Assembly (NCBI GenBank): GCA_051453625.1
Contig: JBOZIK010000001.1
Coordinates: forward strand, 71,965,196 to 72,029,195
DNA length: 64,000 nt
Source of the DNA: Welwitschia mirabilis
Taxonomy: Eukaryota > Gnetophyta > Gnetopsida > Welwitschiales
Reading direction: 5' to 3'
A program made the position numbers and the translations under genes. Position 1 is the first letter of the stretch. Each line of letters starts with the position of its first letter. Below the pieces are notes generated by a model, which worked only from the letters and a program-made list of their open reading frames with translations, was not told the origin of the DNA and did not search any database. This document shows, in pieces, positions 58,693 through 64,000 of the stretch.

Positions 58693-58777
58693 TTTGGTAG
58701 AATAATAACTAATTTAGCTTGCAATTAATGTTGCTTACCAACTTTATCAAGGACTAGCAAGGCTACATGGAGAGCTA
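58693..58777 (+). promoter_or_regulatory. Element D interior, right part with plus-strand primer region
   Basis: Continues from 45452 after removal of element E. AAGGACTAGCAAGGCTACAT, GGAGAGCTA then the LTR matches the reverse complement of the corresponding region in elements B (21604-21640) and E (47427-47460). The purine-rich GGAGAG next to the LTR is the likely polypurine tract. Confidence 0.7.
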
Positions 58778-60023
58778 TGTTGTAACATCAAATTGTATGT
58801 TTTTGATGGGGTATTTTAAGTGGTTTTATAGGACATTTAAAAATGTTAAAGTAGAAAATAATGATTATTAAGATTTAAGGAGAAAATCATGAAAATATGT
58901 AAGTACAATAAATTTAGAGTTATTTTGGATCATTTTTGATACTTTACATTCTGAAGCAGAGTTAATGACCTTTAAGGTCATTTTAACTTGATGAAAGAGC
59001 TTTAAGAAGACCATTATTCCCTTAATCATCTATATTTCACTGCTAGATGAGAACATGTAGATGCAACAAGGAGATTGACTAGATCAAATATGAAAGTTGA
59101 TATGTACTTCTCTTAATGTAGCATCATCCTCATCATCTATTAGATGACATATAAGATGACCACTAGTTTTAGTTAATGTATCAAAATTCACCTAACTTAT
59201 GCAATTTGTCATGATTCTATTACGTTATTAGGGTTTTGGTCACCTCTATTAGATTTTTTGTTTTAGAATTTGTAATTGTAAATAAATATTACCTTTACCC
59301 TCACTTTAAGTTTATCTTCTTTAGCACCTAAAAATCTCATTACAGAAGATCAAAGGACAAGAGATCCATCCATTAGTTATAGAGAGAAGTATTCCTTGTT
59401 ATTAAGTTGTGTCTTCTTTATTAAAGTGTTATTAGTTTATAACAAGATGTTGGTTTGATCCTAATGAAAATCTTCTTTTAGTTTTATATATACTCATGTG
59501 CATGTCCCTTATGCTTTATATTAGTTATGATTTCATGACAGTTTCATAATTGATATAGGCCATCTAGCGTAAGGTTAAATTATTAATTTAGAATATTGCA
59601 TTGCATTATATTTTATATTTCCAACTTAATTATTTCATATTTTCTATATTCTATTTGACATACTTAATAGCTTATATTAATTAGGGTTATTGATAGTTTC
59701 CTTAATTGATCTAGGTTATATAAGACCAATCTTGATGATAGAGATTTACTAGTTACATAGATATTGCATTTAGAGTAGTTTTCATTTGCATTGCATAGTG
59801 TGTTTACTTTTCTTGCATTATGATTTTCATTTTAAACCTTAAAAAGAAAAATATAAAAATACATCGCTTAAATCAATTCTTTTTCTTCTGTTTTAGTAGC
59901 TTCAAAGGATTATGACATTTGGGTTGATTTCCATCTATATTGGTGTGTTGTATTTGTGCAAATATTTGTGATTAACATATTTAATCAAGGATGTAAATGA
60001 TTGTATAAATATGAACTATAATA
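58778..60023 (+). repeat. Element D 3' LTR
   Basis: TGTTGTAACATC...AACTATAATA, the last ten bases being the transition-decayed form of CACTGCAACA. One reverse-oriented dyad unit lies near 59108-59162. Confidence 0.82.
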
Positions 60024-62040
60024 AATCCACTTATAGAAATGTATCTTATATAATTAAATTTCCTATAAAATATTATATAATAATTTTTTTGTAATTTAAA
60101 ACATTAATTATAACATTTTTAAGCTCTAATAAGACATCATAGTCAAAAATTAATAATTAATAATTAATTAATTATGAAAAAAATTATAGTACTTTTTCAT
60201 AAACTAAACACATAATAGAATCTTGAAAATCTAATTTAAAATATCTTGTAATTATAAAAATATTATTTCTAAGGTCATCATTTAAGGTTAAAATGTCAAA
60301 TTTTCTAAAACTATAGTTCTATAGCACTACACTGAAATAACAATAACTTTCAAAATACTTTGAGTTTTTAATTGATTAAAGCTGTTTTGGAAAGATTATT
60401 TAATTTTCTATAACTTAAATGCTAAAATTTACAAATATATTAACAAATATTTATAAAAACACTAATTAATTACTTATTATTTAACATTTATTTTCTAATG
60501 ATTTTAACAAATAATTTTTTAAAACAACTACACATCATACAAATTATTGTTTTTACATTTCTATATTCATAACATAATCTTAGACTTATAGAAAAAAATT
60601 TATTAATTTACATGTACTAATTAATATGATATAATGTTTTTATCCTGTGCTTCTATTCTAAAAATTTAACTTTTGCTAAACGAAATAAACTAGAGGTTTA
60701 TCAACTAATTATACAATAATTGAAATTAGTAAAATAATGAATCTAATAGATAAAATCATTAATTATATTTGATATTTCTACGTAAAAAAATAAATATTTT
60801 TATTTTATTTTTTAATAATAATAAAAATTCCTAAATTGTATCAAATCACATCTTAATAATTTACTTAAAGAAACTAATCTATACCTAGAGCTATGCTAAT
60901 CCTAGAAACATTCTTCCAAACTCATGTAACAATCTTCATGGATTAGTGCAACAAAGATTAAAAAAATAAAGCATATCTCAAGCATGATTATTAATATATG
61001 ACTCTTTATCCAAAATGCATATGACTATAGTATAAGTTAAGAAAATAAGTGATATGCTAAAGACTATTTATGTTACTTGAACTAGTAAGGTAAAAACTCT
61101 TACGTAAATATAAATTCAAAGTAATTTAAAAAAAAAGGGTTAAAAAAATGTTTCTATAAATAAAATATTATTTTCACATAATTTAACTTAAATATACTAA
61201 TAAAAACATATCCTATATACATAAATTTCCTATAAAATTTTATGTAATAAGTTTCTTATAACTTAAAGTATCAATTATAAATTTTATGTAATAAGTTTCT
61301 TATAACTTAAAATATCAAATTTTGGGCTCTCAGAAGACATCATAGTGAAAAATTAAGAATTAATTAATTATAAAGAGAAAAATAAATTATAGTAGTTTTT
61401 TAAAAACTAGACATATAATAGGATCCTTAAAATCTAACTTAAACTATCTTAGAATTATAAAAATATTATTTTTAAGGTTTTCATGTAAGGTTAAAAATTG
61501 CCAAATTTTCTAAAATTATAGTCCTACCCTTATACACTAAGATGATCATAACTTTTAAATTAATTTGATTTTTTAAATGACTCAAGATGTTTTAAAAGCT
61601 TATTAAATTTCCTACAACTTAAGATGCTCAAGTTTTTAGATATCTTAACACATAGTTACAAAAACATAAATTAATTATTTACTAGTTTATGGATTTATTT
61701 TTTAACATATTTTAATAAATAAATATTCTAAAATAATTATACGATATAAAAAATTTTATTTTTTTCATTTTCATGTTCATAACACAATCCTAGACTTACA
61801 TTAAAAAATTCACTAATTTATACCTACTAGATAATAATCTATGATGTTTTACCGTATGTTTCTACTTTGGAAATTTAATTTTTACCACGAGAAAAACATG
61901 ATAAAGTTTTTAAAACTAGTTAAGAAATAATTTAGATAAGTCAAATAATGGATATAATAATTAATTAATTATAGAATATCTTAATTAAATTACTATCTTA
62001 AATCATTATAGAAAGAAACATCAAATCAATTCAAAATGGA
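60024..62040. repeat. 1.18-kb tandem repeat, remainder of unit 1 and unit 2
   Basis: 60040-60800 matches 61210-61990 (for example CATCATAGT, AAAAATATTATTT and TTAACACATAGTTA-like words). 60866-61190 matches 42794-43128. A third unit seems to begin near 62010 and diverges within about 30 bp. There is no coding content. The array may be part of a long chromovirus LTR or an independent repeat. Confidence 0.72.
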
Positions 62041-62404
62041 TTTACTATAAGCCTTAGGATTTCCATAAAAGAGAACTAGCCTAAAGAGATTTTCAAGGAT
62101 TAGAATTTATCCCTAATAAGATAAACCTAATGCATAATAAATAGAAATATAATATTAAAATAAATGTAGGTACCACAATTTTGTTTCTTCATTTTTATAG
62201 TGAACCCCCTAGCTACTTAGCCATAATCATCCATTAATAACCTCCGTCACTAAATACAAGAGACCTCTCATATCTTCCTAGCATCTTAGTAAGAGCCAAT
62301 GGGAGAGAATAATATTTTATAATATAATTGCATAAAAATCATAAATAGTTCCTTAATGCAATATCATATCATTCCAATAGAATTATAAAAAGAGATCATA
62401 TAGA

Positions 62405-63466
62405 TAATAAGAGTAAAGAGCTTACTTGGGAAGATTAGTAAGTCCTTGATAGTTGAAGATTGATGAAGATAAAAGCTCAAGGGTTCTTTAGCTTTAACTT
62501 TTAAATCTTTAAGGTTCATAAGAAAGATAATAAAAGAGAGAAAGAGAGGAAAGAATAAAATGCACTTGTATGAAAAAAATAAAAGGTATCTTATCTTTAC
62601 AAGATTGGAAAGGATCTCTAATATATAGATAGACAAAGGTACATAGCTCAAAATTATAAAATCACATGATTTAGCATTGATATGTGGGATGAGTAATAAG
62701 TGACATTAAAGTACTAGAAGAGATCATATTTATAACTCTAATACCTAACAAGGATGATTAATCTTCTTACTTTAATTAGCAAGGTTAATTGCATACATCA
62801 TTCTCTGATGCTAGCTTCTTCTTAATCCTTCATAGGCTTATAAGTAAGTCTAATTCATCTAATACATGCATTAAAAGAGTAAATTCACAAATATTCTTAT
62901 TACATAATGAGAAAAACTCTTTAATTCTAATGAATAGAACAATGCATATGCTATGAACTAAGTGTTCTTATACATCTCAAGAACATGAAAGTTATGGTAA
63001 CATAAATCTATTCATTTATCATTCTTTGTTCTAGGTAAGATTTCATGTACTTGCTCACATGCTTATTTATTTCATAATGCATAAAATATATTAATTACAT
63101 AACATAAGGACAAAAATGCATATTCATAATATAGGACACCTATCACATTTATCAAGAATGCAAATGTGTAAATAAGATGTAAAATCTATCATTATGTCCT
63201 CTTTAAATTTCCAATTTATTATTTTTTTAATGTGATTTTAATTCCTTGCAAAATGGGATTATTTAATTTTAAATGTTTGGATAGGTTTTTGATAAAAAAT
63301 CTTCTAATATAATTTTCATTATTTTCATGATAAATTATAAAAGGCTAATTTAAAATACCATATTATTTTGATAAGGGCTTTAAATAATAATAATTAATCA
63401 TCTAATTAGAAATTTAATATACTTAATATCTAAATAAATAAGGTTTATAAAATATTGAATATAATA
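62405..63466 (-). repeat. LTR (U3 side) related to that of element C
   Basis: Homologous to 35190-36437 with the same inferred end (ATAATA at 63461-63466). Upstream of 62405 similarity to the element C LTR stops abruptly, so this may be a different subtype, a solo LTR, or the 5' LTR of element C carrying large indels. The 95-codon minus-strand frame at 62364-62651 is low-complexity LTR sequence. Confidence 0.65.
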
Positions 63467-63509
63467 GAATAAACTTTACAATGTTAAATATTTTATCTAT
63501 TATTCATTA

Positions 63510-64000
63510 ACAAGACTTTTAAAGAAAATTAAAGACTTTTAATGGATAAGAAAATGTCAACATATTTTAATTATCTTAAGGAGTTCTTAACTAGTAATGC
63601 AGTTTTAGTAATGCTAAATGATTCAAAGAATATGTTAGTTTACATCAATGTATCTAGAGAAGGTTTTAAAGTAGTTCTTGAATAAGATAAAAGAAGAGTA
63701 GCTTATGAATTAAGACAACTTAAAACTCATGAAAGAAATTTTCCTATTTATAATCTTAAATTAGTCGTATTACGTTTTTCTTTTAATATGTGAAAGAATT
63801 ATCTCCAAGGTGTAAGTTTTAGGATTAGACAAGTCATAAGAATTTGAAATACATTTTTACTTAACTAAACTTTAACCTTAAGCATAGAAGATAAATAAAA
63901 TTTTTATGTGATTTTCATCTAGATATTTTATATAATGAAGATATAGGAGATAAGATTATAGATGCTCAGGTTATCCTAAAGTAATCATGAAAATTTAAGA
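63510..64000 (+). pseudogene. Element F: chromovirus RT-RNase H, runs off the window
   Basis: Plus-strand text MSTYFNYLKEFLTSNAVLVM, LNDSKNMLVYINVSREGF, a stop, RRVAYELRQLKTHERNFPIY and NLKLVVLRFSFNM. It corresponds to the RT connection (F-x-x-LK-x-x-LTSAPVL), the start of RNase H (VYTDASREGLGCVL) and its middle (RVVAYASRQLKTHE-x-NYPTHDLEL). The first catalytic Asp is Asn. It starts only some 40 bp beyond the LTR that ends at 63466, so that LTR, or its element, inserted into this one. Integrase should follow to the right of the window. Confidence 0.82.

Larger units (their letters stand above)
43129..60023 (+). mobile_element. Element D: internally deleted Athila-family element, hosting element E
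   Basis: Plus-strand element with LTRs at 43129-44381 and 58778-60023 (1,253 and 1,246 bp). Its own interior is only about 1.15 kb (44382-45452 plus 58693-58777): a leader-like start, no gag or pol, and the shared plus-strand primer region just before the 3' LTR. Element E sits in that interior. Flanking 5-mers ATGCC (43124-43128) and AATCC (60024-60028) are only 3/5 identical. However, removing the element restores the 1.18-kb repeat, which confirms the boundaries. It must have been mobilised by enzymes from elsewhere, or was deleted after insertion. Confidence 0.82.

Noticed and set aside
1-64000. tRNA, rRNA or other structural RNA genes
   Set aside because: None could be recognised by eye on either strand. 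Primer-site matches to tRNA-Asp are only 17 bases and belong to the elements.

Overview
This is AT-rich nuclear DNA from a seed plant. There is no intact cellular gene. The window holds degenerate LTR retrotransposons, several nested in one another, with a few scraps of host genes between them. The plant assignment rests on Athila-like and Tekay/Del-like Ty3-gypsy proteins, a primer binding site matching the 3' end of tRNA-Asp (typical of Athila), an intron-containing GAPDH relic and a receptor-like-cytoplasmic-kinase relic. Most lesions I could polarise are C-to-T or G-to-A, as expected from deamination of methylated cytosine. Very low GC and old, heavily decayed elements would suit a gymnosperm such as Welwitschia, but that is only a hypothesis.

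Layout. 1-600: GAPDH pseudogene. 600-5350: unassigned DNA with a TG microsatellite at 3893-4188. 5357-5929 and 18595-18738: two halves of one unrecognised host reading frame, split by element A. 5930-18589 (minus strand): element A, Athila-like, the best preserved, with gag, protease, reverse transcriptase (RT), RNase H and integrase still readable. 18739-20105: unassigned. 20106-29912 (minus): element B, with the same LTR and leader family, but between its leader and the last stretch of integrase it carries an unrelated frame and no RT. 29913-34309: unassigned DNA with kinase exons on the minus strand.

34320-64000 is a nest. Element C (minus, about 35190-42200) is a Tekay-like chromovirus with chromodomain, integrase, RNase H, RT and gag remnants. 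To its right lies a tandem repeat of about 1.18 kb. That repeat was split by element D (plus, 43129-60023), a short Athila-family derivative with LTRs but no gag-pol. Element D was in turn split by element E (minus, 45453-58687), a full-length Athila-like element with a perfect 5-bp target duplication (GTCAA). At 62405-63466 a second LTR related to that of element C abuts the RNase H of yet another chromovirus (element F, plus), which runs off the right edge.

Elements A, B and E (and D in part) share the LTR family (TGTTGC...GCAACA ends), the tRNA-Asp site, the leader and the region downstream of integrase. They also share a semi-palindromic motif of about 40 bp (GTCGTCC ... GGACGAC ... AGGGGACGAC) that recurs every 90-120 bp in both LTRs and leader. 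The motif array and the extra frame of element B are the best candidates for something undescribed. Several N gaps have near-identical sequence on both sides and look like unmerged contig ends. One contig (25041-26212) is probably misplaced.
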